Part shown: positions 1 to 10,229 of the stretch, piece by piece | Layout: each line of letters begins with the position of its first letter | Position numbering within the stretch: the stretch's first letter is position 1 | From: Lamellibrachia columna | Taxonomy: Eukaryota > Annelida > Polychaeta > Sabellida > Siboglinidae | DNA length: 64,000 nucleotides | Direction: 5' to 3' | Assembly (NCBI GenBank): GCA_963662155.1 | Contig: OY759270.1 | Coordinates: forward strand, 55,650,874 to 55,714,873 | Translations under genes and position numbers: made by a program | The notes under the pieces: generated by a model | Seen by the model: the letters and a program-made list of their open reading frames with translations, nothing else | What the model was told of the DNA's origin: nothing | Databases searched by the model: none

Positions 1-312
1 TCTCAGCTTCCTCCCAGGCTGCGGTGAGCTCTCCCTAGCATCTCTTGTGTCTTTCCCCACTTTATCATCTACTGTTCCCCCACCGGAACTACTGGCACAA
101 CCCCCCTGTTCCCTTCCCACCATTGCCACAACGAGCAGCCTCAGCTCTTCCAACTCCACCTCTAGTTCCTTCATCTTCGTACATCCCCTACACTCAAAAC
201 TAAAACTATCTGCCTGGACCTCAGCCCAGGACTTCTTGCACCCAGACTTGACGAAGTCCACCCAGTTACTGCAACTGCCACAAATTAAGTGCCTTGTGGC
301 CTTTAACTGAAA
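1..312 (-). pseudogene. Retroelement gag-like fragment (Cys-rich finger plus coiled coil)
   Basis: Read on the - strand, one frame from about 309 to the window edge stays open and gives a cysteine-rich segment (CGSC, then CKKSW, then CRGC) followed by an acidic, leucine-rich stretch (KELEVELEELRLLVVAM) that looks like a coiled coil. A PHD-like finger followed by a coiled coil is seen in ORF1-type proteins of invertebrate non-LTR retroelements, and I infer that origin. The frame is lost upstream (above 312), so this is a fragment. The open frame on the + strand at 47-310 is low-complexity and I treat it as a shadow. No host gene is recognised here. Confidence 0.35.
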
Positions 313-510
313 CTGAAGAGTCGTAACGATCGGATTGTGGTAACAAAGATCGTTGCATCGCGCCTGTTAAAGAAATATCGTCTTCGCTGCCATGCTCAGC
401 GAGAGCTCGGCTTCCACAGGCAAAGCAACCGGTCTCTGTTGGAAGATGTTCCAATCCATGATGAGAAATTATAATCCAACATCTTTGGAGCGTCGCACCA
501 GCATGCTACT

Positions 511-1185
511 TTGCACACAGGTGTGCTATACATGAAAGGAAAGACAACATCCTTTTGCACCATCTCAAACAGCTTGCGACACGACCCCGTTGCAATATGG
601 GCGCATCTGGATCCCATATTTGAACACGCAAAAGGTACGCAGCCGCAACTCGACACTGTCCACTTTGTGTCAGATGGTCCGACCACCCAGTGTCGCCAAA
701 AGGGGAACTTCTACCTAATGTCAAGGATCATCCATCGTCAGGGATTTTCTGCAAGTAGCTGGAACTTCCTGGAAGCTGGCCATGGGAAGGGCGCCCCTGA
801 TGGCGTTGGAGGATGTTTGAAACGTGCCGCAGATTGCATTCTAGCGAAAGGCCAACATCTGCCAACGCCGTTTGACGTATACACCGCACTTCCAACGGCT
901 TGTCTCGGCATTCTGCTGTGCTACGTTCCAGCATCCGTCTACGAGCAACACGGTGACCTGCCGTCTACGCTGCGCCCAGTGCCTGGCACAATGGCACTGC
1001 ACCAGGTTGTGACAACTCAACCATGTCGAGTGATCTATCGTGATGTGAGTTGTACCTGCCCCGTCCGCGAAGAATGCGAGTGTCACACACCGAGACAATT
1101 CTTGTTTCAGGACGAAACTACGTCCGTGGTACAACACATCCCAAGTGCTGGGTATATCAATGCTAACAATGTGGCGCGGGTGTGA
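511..1185 (+). pseudogene. Transposon-associated protein, main domain (broken)
   Basis: A 224-codon frame reads like a folded protein. It contains HFVSDGPTTQCRQK near residue 50 and FLEAGHGKGAPDGVGGCLKR near residue 90. I have the impression that similar D-G-x-x-x-Q and HGKG..D..GG blocks occur in a multicopy, transposon-associated family in molluscs, cnidarians and fish; the Asp in SDG and the HGKG Asp resemble DDE-type catalytic positions. The class is not certain. A stop at 1183-1185 ends the frame. A one-base shift there joins a second frame leading into the 84-bp array, and a further piece of the same protein appears at 1866-2183. The start is not secure because upstream exons or residues may be missing. 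Confidence 0.5.
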
Positions 1186-1189
1186 ATGC

Positions 1190-1862
1190 TAGTGGTGTCC
1201 AGGTAAACATCGGTGACGTCGGGGTGGGGGTTAGTAGCCTTGAGGCGTGTGTTTAAGGTGTCGAAGCTGACGCTAGTGGTGTCCATGTAAACATCGGTGA
1301 CGTCGGGGTGGGGGTTAGTAGCCTTGAGGCGTGTGTTTAAGGTGTCGAAGCTGACGCTAGTGGTGTCCAGGTAAACATCGGTGACGTCGGGGTGGGGGTT
1401 AGTAGCCTTGAGGCGTGTGTTTAAGGTGTCGAAGCTGACGCTAGTGGTGTCCAAGTAAACACCAGTGATGTCGGGGTGGGGGTTAGTAGCCTTGACGCGA
1501 GTGTTCCTGGTGTCGAAGCTGTCGCTAGTGGTGTCCAAGTAAACACCAGTGATGTCGGGGTGGGGATTAGTAGCCTTGGCGCGAGTGTTCCTGGTGTCGA
1601 AGCTGTCGCTAGTGGTGTCCAAGTAAACACCAGTGATGTCGGGGTGGGGATTAGTAGCCTTGACGCGAGTGTTCCTGGTGTCGAAGCTGTCGCTAGTGGT
1701 GTCCAAGTAAACACCAGTGATGTCGGGGTGGGGATTAGTAGCCTTGGCGCGAGTGTTCCTGGTGTCGAAGCTGTCGCTAGTGGTGTCCAAGTAAACACCA
1801 GTGATGTAGCCTTGGCGCGAGTGTTCCTGGTGTCGAAGCTGTTGCTAGTGGTGTTCAGGCAA
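1190..1862. repeat. 84-bp minisatellite, about 8 copies
   Basis: The unit starts ctagtggtgtccaagtaaac and repeats every 84 bases (for example 1441 to 1525). The first three copies differ from the later ones as a block. Because 84 is 28 codons, several frames stay open on both strands, and the long - strand frame 1107-1790 is only this array. It sits inside the transposon-associated ORF. Confidence 0.95.
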
Positions 1863-1865
1863 GCG

Positions 1866-2183
1866 TGAATGGTGGGGCTAGTGCTTGTGGTATCGAAGCG
1901 GGTGTCTTCCGGGAGGAGAGTGTTACTGTCATAGCAGAGCACGCTAGCAATGCGAACGAAGAGATACTGGTTCCAGTACTATCACCATCGGAGGATCTGT
2001 TAGGAGCATGGGTTGCTGTTAGGTATGACGAACGCATATACCCTGGAATAATCATGAGCATGACTACATAAGTAGTGGAGGTAAAAGCCATGCAAATCGT
2101 CGGCAGCAAACGGTATCGGTGGCCCCTACAAGATGATGTCATTCCACGAATACGACGAAAATGTACAGGCTGCTGGAACTTGT
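1866..2183 (+). pseudogene. Transposon-associated protein, C-terminal module (broken)
   Basis: After the 84-bp array, a frame reads a segment containing GAWVAVRYDERIYPG, then a stop at about 2069-2071, then VVEVKAMQIVGSKRYRWP. The order V.Y....YPG, V.V..M, G....RWP resembles the C-terminal module I associate with the protein at 511-1185, so I infer one element split by the array. The stop and the following 26-bp array make it non-functional. The assignment rests on motif resemblance only. Confidence 0.35.
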
Positions 2184-2720
2184 GTGACCCCTGGTGGCAG
2201 TGTTGCGTTGTGACCCCTGGTGGCAGTGTTGCGTTGTGACCCCTGGTGGCAGTGTTGCGTTGTGACCACTGGTGGCAGTGTTGCGTTGTGACCCCTGGTG
2301 GCAGTGTTGCGTTGTGACCCATGGCGGCAGTGTTGCGTTGTGACCCCTGGTGGCAGTGTTGAGTTGTGACCCCTGGTGGCAGTGTTGCGTTGTGACCCCT
2401 GGTGGCAGTGTTGCGTTGTGACCCCTGGTGGCAGTGTTGCGTTGTGACCCCTGGTGGCAGTGTTGCGTTGTGATCCCTGGTAGCAGTGTTGCGTAGTGAC
2501 CCCTGGTGGCAGTGTTGCGTTGTGACCCCTGGTGGCAGTGTTGCGTTGTGACCCCTGGTGGCAGTGTTGCGTTGTGACCCATGGTGGCAGTGTTGCGTTG
2601 TGACCACTGGTGGCAGTTTTGCGTTGTGACCCCTGGTGGCAGTGTTGCGTTGTGACCCATGGTGGCAGTGTTGCGTTGTGACCCATGGTGGCAGTGTTGC
2701 GTTGTGACCCCTGGTGGCAG
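2184..2720. repeat. 26-bp minisatellite, about 20.6 copies
   Basis: The unit gtgacccctggtggcagtgt plus tgcgtt repeats every 26 bases (2184, 2210 and so on). Copies differ by single bases (ccctgg, ccatgg, cactgg). It begins directly after the decayed C-terminal module. The - strand frames of 186-290 codons over it are array artefacts. Confidence 0.95.
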
Positions 2721-2729
2721 TGGGCACAA

Positions 2730-3290
2730 ATGGTATGTTTGGCGTCTATAAGACGTATTTTAGATGTATAATAACGGTCAAATGTTGGTGGCCATTGAAA
2801 GACTATATTACGTCTATATTAATTTTTAGACGTCAATCTTGAGACGTCTTTCAGAATAAAAATATTGAGCCTTTTAGACGTCATTATCGAGGCGTCTTTT
2901 AGACGTCTAAAATATACATCAAAAGACATCTAAAATATGACGTATAATAACGGTCAAATCTTGGTGGCCAGTGAAAGTCTATATTACGTCTATATTTAGA
3001 CGTTATTATCGAGACGTCGTTTAGACATCTAAAATAGACGTCAAAACATCTAAAATATAAATATAAATATGTCTTTTAGACGTCCTCTAGGCGTCAAGAA
3101 GACATGCACAATAGTACGTATTTTAGACGTAATCATTGAGACGTCGTTTAAACGTCAATCTTCAGGCGTATTTTAGACGTCAAAACTATATCTAAAATGT
3201 AAATTTTTTATTCATCTGAAAAACGTCAATATTGAGGTATCTTTTAAATGTCAAAACATGTTTAATTTTGGTTGAATACAAAGCTATAAA
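2730..3290. repeat. AGACGTC-rich degenerate repeat region
   Basis: Dense TTTTAGACGTC / GACGTCTAAAA motifs occur on both strands, many of them around the palindrome GACGTC. A longer duplication is visible: taataacggtcaaat..ggtggcca at about 2769 recurs at about 2944, 175 bases apart. It looks like a degenerate satellite or the subterminal part of a DNA transposon. No gene is seen. Confidence 0.6.
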
Positions 3291-3507
3291 AAGACATCCT
3301 TGATATAAGAAAGATGCTTCATTAGCTCCAACAACTGATGACAATTATACATAATATACCACATAAAAATACATGTCATTGTTTTGTATCAGCGTAATGA
3401 TTCTTAATTGCAGACTATGAAAAGTAGTTCCTAATCCGCCATCTTGTAGTTATGTCGTTTTTGTCAATATCTCGCATATTTAGACGTGATATTGACAACA
3501 GGTACAC

Positions 3508-3517
3508 TGGCGACGAG
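3508..3517 (+). other. Candidate primer-binding site of the Ty3/gypsy element
   Basis: TGGCGACGAG begins with TGG, the complement of a tRNA 3' CCA, and lies 61 bases before the first open gag frame. I could not delimit a 5' LTR ending immediately before it, so this is a positional guess. The flanks 3291-3507 hold no recognised feature. Confidence 0.3.
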
Positions 3518-3568
3518 TGTAACTCAACGAACTCAATCTACTTACAGAGGTCTGTAAAAGACAACTAG

Positions 3569-5510
3569 ATGTTACGCTGGTGCAAGTGTGCGTTGATGCG
3601 TTTCGAACTTTCAAGTGCTCGGAACCGTGCTCGTGGTAAAACATCTTACCGTGCTTTGCTAAGTCTTATCGGTAGTAAGACGTACAGTTTGCTGAGAGAC
3701 TTGTGTGCGCCGGATAAGCCTGCCACTAAGACTCAGTTAACGGCGATACTCAGTCAGCATCTGTCACCTAATCCTCTCGTGATTGCAGAAAGGTTTAGAT
3801 TCCACAAGAGGGACCAACAAGATGGAGAAAGGTTTAGATTCCACAAGAGGGACCAACAAGATGGAGAAAGGTTTAGATTCCACAAGAGGGACCAACAAGA
3901 TGGAGAAAGGTTTAGATTCCACAAGAGGGACCAACAAGATGGAGAAAGGTTTAGATTCCACAAGAGGGACCAACAAGATGGAGAAAGGTTTAGATTCCAC
4001 AAGAGGGACCAACAGGATGGAGAAAGGTTTAGATTCCACAAGAGGGACCAACAAGATGGAGAAAGGTTTAGATTCCACAAGAGGGACCAACAAGATGGAG
4101 AAAGGTTTAGATTCCACAAGAAGGACCAACAGGATGGAGAAAGGTTTAGATTCCACAAGAGGGACCAACAGGATGGAGAAAGGTTTAGATTCCACAAGAG
4201 GGACCAACAAGATGGAGAAAGGTTTAGATTCCACAAGAGGGACCAACAGGATGGAGAAAGGTTTAGATTCCACAAGAGGGACCAACAAGATGGAGAAAGG
4301 TTTAGATTCCACAAGAGGGACCAACAAGATGGAGAAAGGTTTAGATTCCACAAGAGGGACCAACAAGATGGAGAAAGGTTTAGATTCCACAAGAGGGACC
4401 AACAGGATGGAGAAAGGTTTAGATTCCACAAGAGGGACCAACAAGATGGAGAAAGGTTTAGATTCCACAAGAGGGACCAACAGGATGGAGAAAGGTTTAG
4501 ATTCCACAAGAGGGACCAACAGGATGGAGAAAGGTTTAGATTCCACAAGAGGGACCAACAAGATGGAGAAAGGTTTAGATTCCACAAGAGGGACCAACAG
4601 GATGGAGAAAGGTTTAGATTCCACAAGAGGGACCAACAAGATGGAGAAAGGTTTAGATTCCACAAGAGGGACCAACAAGATGGAGAAAGGTTTAGATTCC
4701 ACAAGAGGGACCAACAGGATGGAGAAAGGTTTAGATTCCACAAGAGGGACCAACAAGATGGAGAAAGGTTTAGATTCCACAAGAGGGACCAACAGGATGG
4801 AGAAAGGTTTAGATTCCACAAGAGGGACCAACAGGATGGAGAAAGGTTTAGATTCCACAAGAGGGACCAACAAGATGGAGAAAGGTTTAGATTCCACAAG
4901 AGGGACCAACAAGATGGAGAAAGGTTTAGATTCCACAAGAGGGACCAACAAGATGGAGAAAGGTTTAGATTCCACAAGAGGGACCAACAAGATGGAGAAA
5001 GGTTTAGATTCCACAAGAGGGACCAACAGGATGGAGAAAGGTTTAGATTCCACAAGAGGGACCAACAAGATGGAGAAAGGTTTAGATTCCACAAGAGGGA
5101 CCAACAGGATGGAGAAAGGTTTAGATTCCACAAGAGGGACCAACAAGATGGAGAAAGGTTTAGATTCCACAAGAGGGACCAACAAGATGGAGAAAGGTTT
5201 AGATTCCACAAGAGGGACCAACAAGATGGAGAAAGGTTTAGATTCCACAAGAGGGACCAACAGGATGGAGAAAGTGTAGCACAGTATATTGCACAAATTG
5301 GAAAACTCAGAACATTGTGAATTTGGAGCAAATCTGGGAGATTCCCTACGAGACAAACTAGTGTGTTGCCTTCGGAACGAACACACACAAAAGCGATTGT
5401 TGTCGGATGTAACGCAGACTTTTCATCGTGCATTAGGAATTTCAGTAGCCATGGAGACGGCTACCAAGGATGCTGCCGAGCCGGGGCGGTACAGAAAGTC
5501 AAATTAAGCC
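3569..5510 (+). pseudogene. gag-like ORF with an internal 38-copy minisatellite
   Basis: The frame starting at 3569 contains LLSLIGSKTYSLLRDL, then APDKPATKTQLTAILSQHL, then PLVIAERFRFHKRDQQ. This fits the conserved capsid-like part of Ty3/gypsy gag. Next come 38 in-frame copies of a 13-residue block, then ESVAQYIAQIGKLR. A stop at 5318-5320 interrupts the frame, and the downstream gag text (FGANLGDSLRDKLVC.LRNEHTQKRLL, then a stretch with VAMETATKDAAE) continues past that stop with further lesions. The true N-terminus is uncertain because the first 20 residues are not recognisable. It cannot make a normal Gag. Confidence 0.75.
3788..5270. repeat. 39-bp minisatellite inside gag, 38 copies
   Basis: Units start gaaaggtttagattccacaa, and 3788 to 5270 is exactly 38 x 39 bases. 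Two main variants alternate (caagatgg and caggatgg), and one copy has aagaaggac. The unit equals 13 gag codons (ERFRFHKRDQQDG), so the gag frame stays open throughout. The long - strand frames over it (540-559 codons) are mirror images. Confidence 0.98.
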
Positions 5511-5673
5511 TAAAAGGGGACAATATAGCAAGCCGTGTTTCCGATGTGCACGTGCGGGGCACAGTCCTGACGATTGCAAATTCAAAGACGCACAGTGTCA
5601 CAAATGCAATCTGAAGGGACACATAAAAGCAGCGTCGTTCCAATGCATATGGAAACTAACGTCAACAGGGTAG
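5500..5673 (+). pseudogene. Zinc-knuckle (nucleocapsid-like) segment
   Basis: One frame reads a classic C-x2-C-x4-H-x4-C knuckle (CFRCARAGHSPDDC), followed by a second that begins CHKCNLKGHIKAAS and lacks the final cysteine. A stop follows soon after. The position between gag and protease fits a Ty3/gypsy nucleocapsid. The damaged second knuckle is consistent with a decayed copy. Confidence 0.75.
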
Positions 5674-5717
5674 ATATTCATCGCGTAGCAGTACTGGTGG
5701 TAAACGCGCAGTCTCCC

Positions 5718-5826
5718 AACATGCACACGTACACGTTGTCGAAGATGTGTACGAACATGCACACGTACACGTTGTCGAAGACGTGTACGAACATGCACAC
5801 GTACACGTTGTCGAAGATGTGTACGA
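5718..5826. repeat. 36-bp repeat, 3 copies, in the gag-pol linker
   Basis: gaacatgcacacgtacacgt plus 16 bases is repeated three times; in the pol frame it encodes the 12-residue block EHAHVHVVEDVY. It keeps the frame. Confidence 0.9.
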
Positions 5827-6226
5827 CAGTGATGCTGAGAAGTATGTGACTGCTTTAGAGATACACGCCATGGACAAACCGCATGACAAAAAGATCATTT
5901 GCTTGAATCCCAAAATCAATGGTACACCATTGTGAATGGAGCTTGATACCGGTTCAGCAGTGTCTGTGATAAGCAAACAACAGGTCAATGAGTACTTCCC
6001 CGGAGTGAAGACACGCCACACTTCAGTAGTCTTAAAGACCTATTCTAGCGAAGAAATATCCCAAGGCGGACTTGGAGCAATTAAAGGACCCAAGGCGGAC
6101 TTGGAGCAATCAAAGGACCCAAGGCGAAACTCCATCTTAAGGAGGGGGCAACCCAAAATGTTCACAAGGCAAGACAAGTGTCGTACTCATTACGCCCGAA
6201 AGTTGAAACGGGACCTGAGAAATTAG
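5747..6226 (+). pseudogene. Retropepsin-like aspartic protease fragment
   Basis: The frame from the 36-bp repeat runs to an in-frame TGA at 5933-5935. It continues directly with MELDTGSAVSVISKQQ, where DTGS is the catalytic aspartic-protease motif. The rest of the protease is short and contains a small direct duplication at about 6066-6125 (cttggagcaa..aaaggacccaaggcg twice). It then reaches a region near RTHYARKLKRDLRN and a stop. It is too short and too damaged to be active. Confidence 0.7.
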
Positions 6227-7335
6227 AGAAGGATGGAATCATCACAACAGTTGATAGGAGTGAGTGGGCAACTCCCATCGTGCCTCTACCTAAGTCAAAC
6301 GGATCGGTACGAATTTGCGGTGATTTAAAAGTCATCATCAACCCAGAACTGAAGGTTGATCAGTATCCTTTACCTCGGATCGAAGATATCTTCACGAATC
6401 TCGCTGCAGGTGAGACATTCACAATGATTGATCTCCGTCAAGCTCACCTGCAACTCGAAATGGAGGATGAGTCAAGGAAGTATCTTACTATCTACACGCA
6501 CAAAGGACTGTTTGAGTACAACAGACTGTTATTTGGCGTCACGTCAGCACATGCAATCTGGCAAAGAACAATAGACCAGATATTGCAGGGCTTTCCAGGA
6601 ACACAAGTTATTCTGGATGACATCATCATTACTGGAAAGACTGATCTGGGGCACCTAGCGAACGTGCGCCGAGTCCTCGAACGTCTACGCGACTACAATC
6701 TCAGGGCAGAAATCACGAAATGTGAATTTTTCAAAGACGAAATCACGTACTGCGGACACAGAATCGATAAAGAGGGGCTTCACAATATACCTGAGAAGAA
6801 TGATGCTGTAGTTAATGCACACAGACCGGATAATGTATCCCAGCTTAGGGCGTACTTAGACCTGCTAAACTACTGCCATCGGTTTCTACCAAATCTGTCC
6901 ACTGTAGTGTGGCCACTAAACCAGATGGTGGAGAAAGGCAAGAAATGGTGGTGGACTGTACACTGCGAGAAGGCGTTCGCAGAAACAAAGCGCATGATAA
7001 GCTCCGACCAAGTGCTAAAACGCTACGACCCGCATTTGCCAATACAGTTGAAATGTGACGCATCAGCTTACGGAATCGACGCAGTGATGTCTCGCATAAT
7101 GACAAATGGAACGACAGACCAGTCGGATTCGAATCACGTTCACTGACATCAGCAGAACGTAACTATGCCCAAATTGACAAGGAAGCACTTGCGTTGATTT
7201 GGAGAGTAACAAAATTCCAATCATATCTGTATGGTCGTCACTTCACATTAGTGACGGACCATCAACCTTTGCTATCCATTGTCATTCGATTCAATGGAAA
7301 CGTTCCACGTGGACGCAATGTCAGTGTCTAATGCT
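6178..7335 (+). pseudogene. Reverse transcriptase and RNase H fragment (Ty3/gypsy)
   Basis: The 322-codon frame has the palm motifs in order: ATPIVPLPKSNGSVRICGD, then FTMIDLRQAHLQL (first catalytic Asp), LLFGV, and VILDDIII (the catalytic Asp pair, preceded by L rather than the usual Y-x). Later come CGHRI and the tether region, then the RNase H opening [14 protein letters not shown] frameshift near 7108 moves the RNase H into another frame ([20 protein letters not shown], then TDHQPLL). The end near 7300-7335 is deleted or rearranged. The domain order and motifs are those of Ty3/gypsy pol, but the copy is broken. Confidence 0.85.
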
Positions 7336-7357
7336 CAAGTGAGACTGGAAACCCCAA

Positions 7358-8750
7358 ATGACCCAGTTCTGCCGAAAGAGTATACTCTACCCGTGGAAGG
7401 TTCGATCTACACAGGAGACAAGGAAATCGCTCCCTAATTTACTACACACTGCACGAGGGCTATTTGGGAGTAGTCAAAATGAAATACATTATCTTGAACA
7501 GATGACAAAAGGGTGCCCAGGTTGTCAACACATGCAGAAGATACCCACACAAGCGTCATTACACCCTTGGAAATGGCCGACTGAACCGTGGCAACGTGTG
7601 CATATTGATTATGCGGCCCCTTTCAAGGAACAATGTATCTCGTCATCGTGGATGTACACTCGAAATGACCCGAGGTGATTTGCAATCAACAACCTCTACG
7701 AAGACTATCGAAATTCTACGAGATGTATTCGCTCGTTGCGGTTTGCCCGAAATTTTGGTCAGCGACAATGGACCTCAATTTAAGTGAGTGGAGTTCATTA
7801 GAGCCAATGGTCAGCGACAAGTGAGTGGAGTTCACCTGAGCCAATGGCATCAAACATCTGAAGTCAGCACCGTATCATCCCGCAACCAACGGATTAGCTG
7901 AGAGATGTTTACAAACTTTCAAGCAGTCTCTTCGCGCGGTGGAGTGGGAAGCCAGTTCTGTCGAGCGGAAACTTTAACATTTTCTAATGGCGTACAGAAA
8001 TACTCTCCACGCAACGACCAAAGAAACACCAGCCAAGTTGTTCTACGGAAGAAACCTCCGCACTCGCTTGGATGTGAAGAAACCTCCGCACTCGCTTGGA
8101 TGTGAAGAAACCTCCGCACTCGCTTGGATGTGAAGAAACCTCCGCACTCGCTTGGATGTGCTGAAACCTCCGCACTCGCTTGGATGTGAAGAAACCTCCA
8201 CACTCGCTTGGATGTGAAGAAACCTCCGCACTCGCTTGGATGTGAAGAAACCTCCGCACTCGCTTTGATGTGAAGAAACCTCCGCACTCGCTTGGATGTG
8301 AAGAAACCTCCGCACTCGCTTGGATGTGAAGAAACCTCCGCACTCGCTTGGATGTGAAGAAACCTCCACACTCGCTTGGATGTGAAGAAACCTCCGCACT
8401 CGCTTGGATGTGAAGAAACCTCCGCACTCGCTTGGATGTGAAGAAACCTCCGCACTCGCTTGGATGTGAAGAAACCTCCGCACTCGCTTGGATGTGAAGA
8501 AACCTCCGCACTCGCTTGGATGTGAAGAAACCTCCGCACTCGCTTGGATGTGCTGAAACCTCCGCACTCGCTTGGATGTGAAGAAACCTCCGCACTCGCT
8601 TGGATGTGAAGAAACCTCCGCACTCGCTTGGATGTGAAGAAACCTCCGCACTCGCTTGGATGTGAAGAAACTAGACTTACGCCGCGACATTGTTGCTAAA
8701 CAGATGTCACAAGCAATTCGTCCAATGGGTCAACATCGTTAACTAGCAGT
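7358..8750 (+). pseudogene. Integrase fragment (Ty3/gypsy) split by frameshifts and an array
   Basis: The first part carries the end of the zinc-binding domain (GCPGCQHMQK) and the start of the core (RVHIDYAAPF, first catalytic Asp). After a frameshift near 7640, GLPEILVSDNGPQF supplies the second Asp. A short duplication of the gtcagcgacaa..gtgagtggagttca text follows at 7758-7845. Then SAPYHPATNGLAER supplies the Glu-containing motif, and LMAYRNTLHATTKETPAKL follows past a stop. The ORF then runs into a 28-bp array that starts inside GRNLRTRLDV. After the array only a short tail remains. All three acidic positions are visible, but no continuous frame exists. Confidence 0.8.
8049..8668. repeat. 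28-bp minisatellite inside integrase, about 22 copies
   Basis: The unit gaagaaacctccgcactcgc plus ttggatgt is repeated every 28 bases. It is the same text that encodes the integrase residues GRNLRTRLDV at its left edge. As 28 is not a multiple of 3, it destroys the frame. The - strand frames (203-234 codons, FLHIQASAEV..) are artefacts. Confidence 0.95.
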
Positions 8751-8760
8751 TCGCGAACAG

Positions 8761-9430
8761 ATGGGGAAAACGTCCGGACAGGCTAATCCTGCAGGATTAC
8801 ACCAACATATAACTAACCAGAACATCGTCCAATTCGTTGCTACTTGCATGGATGCCAACCACGTGTTCACAGTCACTGAACTAGTCGAAGTACATAAAGT
8901 GGAAGACATGATCTATTCGCCAGAGCTTCACGTTGATAGAGACAAGTTAGCCAATGTGGCAGTAGACGTGTCGAAGGCGGTTGCCTACCTCCACGAATAC
9001 GAACCCCAGACCATCCATGAAGACATCAAACCAGCAAACATCCCAATAGACAGAGTACATATGTCCGCTAAGCTCTGCGATCTGGGTTTGGCTAAGGCCA
9101 GGTCCTTTGACGTGGCATCGACAACCAGCGGTGTCCACGCAGTTGGCACCCCGAGTATATGCCCCCTGACACATTGCTGAAAAATGAGAAGGTCACTGCA
9201 TCCATAGATATCTGGTCCGTGGGTATAACTATGATCGAATGGTTTTCCTGCAAAATGCATGGGATCTGCATAACCAAGATGAAGATTCTGTACTGTACGT
9301 TCGACGGTGCAGAAGCTGGAGACACCTCCCGTGTTTCAAACCTACAAGCTATCACTGCTGCTATTCTGCGTCAACTATGACCCAACCCGTCGACCGACAG
9401 CGACACAGCTCCTGAAGCGATTCCAGTGCC
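8761..9430 (+). pseudogene. Protein kinase domain pseudogene (C-terminal two thirds)
   Basis: The frame 8761-9180 starts near the kinase hinge region (NIVQFVATCMDANHVFTVTE). It contains the catalytic loop in altered form (IHEDIKPANI instead of HRDxKPxNI), then LCDLGLAKARSF (DLG in place of DFG). A one-base frameshift near 9150 follows. In the next frame come EYMPPDTLLKNEKV, then SIDIWSVGITMIEWF (subdomain IX). After another frameshift near 9370 comes YDPTRRPTATQLLKRF (subdomain XI). The glycine loop and VAIK lysine are absent. No intron is visible, so a retrocopy or a transduced fragment is possible. The closest relatives look like invertebrate Ser/Thr kinases. It is not functional as it stands. 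Confidence 0.75.
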
Positions 9431-9431
9431 C

Positions 9432-9905
9432 AGCATACCATTGGATCGTGTAGAAGAGTGACACGCCCTATCGTGACAGGCTTTACAGTGAACAGCTGTG
9501 TTAGCATACCATTGGATCGTGTATAAGAGTGACACGCCCTACCGTGACAGGCTTTACAGTGAACAGCTGTGTTAGCATACCATTGGATCGTGTGTAAGAG
9601 TGACACGCCCTACCGTGACAGGCTTTACAGTGAACAGCTGTGTTAGCATACCATTGGATCGTGTAGAAGAGTGATACGCCCTATCGTGACAGGCTTTACA
9701 GTGAACAGCTGTGTTAGCATACCATTGGATCGTGTAGAAGAGTGACACGCCATGCCGTGACAGGCTTTACAGTGAACAGCTGTGTTAGCATACCATTGGA
9801 TCGTGTAGAAGAGTGACACGCCATGCCGTGACAGGCTTTACAGTGAACAGCTGTGTTAGCATACTATTGGATCGCGTAGAAGAGTGACACGCTCTACCAT
9901 TGGGT
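9432..9905. repeat. 71-bp minisatellite, about 6.6 copies
   Basis: Units begin agcataccattggatcgtgt at 9432, 9503, 9574, 9645, 9716, 9787 and 9858. It starts directly at the 3' end of the kinase pseudogene. From 9906 to 10229 nothing is recognised. Confidence 0.95.
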
Positions 9906-10229
9906 TTACAAACGAGTGTTCTACAGACACGTCTGGAATTAAAGCAGCATTTTCAAAAGGCTCAGGAGACCAAATCTAATTGAAGGGAAATGCCTGTCAT
10001 GCAGCATGATTATTCATGATACTGTCACTTTATAATAAGTCCATGTTTCTCATATGTACTACACTGACAGGAAAGTGGTCTTACAAGACGGTGTTGGGAC
10101 ACTTGTCTCTTCAAGACTGGTTCCATAGATCGCAAAAAGTGGAATCATGAAATAATTGTAATTGATTATATGTGGTTTTTAAAGCTGCTTGATTGAAAGT
10201 GGTTTTGACATATTATCGCTGTGGAATCC

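Larger units (their letters stand above)
3508..8757 (+). mobile_element. Degenerate Ty3/gypsy-like retrotransposon (gag-pol relic)
   Basis: Gag, a CCHC zinc knuckle, an aspartic protease (DTGS), reverse transcriptase, RNase H and integrase fragments follow in the canonical Ty3/gypsy order on the + strand. The frame is broken many times by frameshifts, internal stops and three minisatellite expansions. No LTR pair was found. The composition looks like the abundant invertebrate K02A2.6-type gypsy lineage, by recall. Confidence 0.85.

Noticed and set aside
47..310. 87-codon + strand Ser/Thr/Pro-rich frame
   Set aside because: It is the shadow of the - strand Cys-rich/coiled-coil fragment, which makes better protein sense.
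3783..5279. 498-codon + strand frame (MEKGLDSTRGTNK repeated)
   Set aside because: It is an alternative frame of the gag array; the frame starting at 3569 is the one continuous with gag text on both sides.
7919..8690. CRISPR-like regular repeats (28 bp) and similar arrays
   Set aside because: There are no unique spacers between repeats, the genome is eukaryotic, and units are head-to-tail minisatellites.
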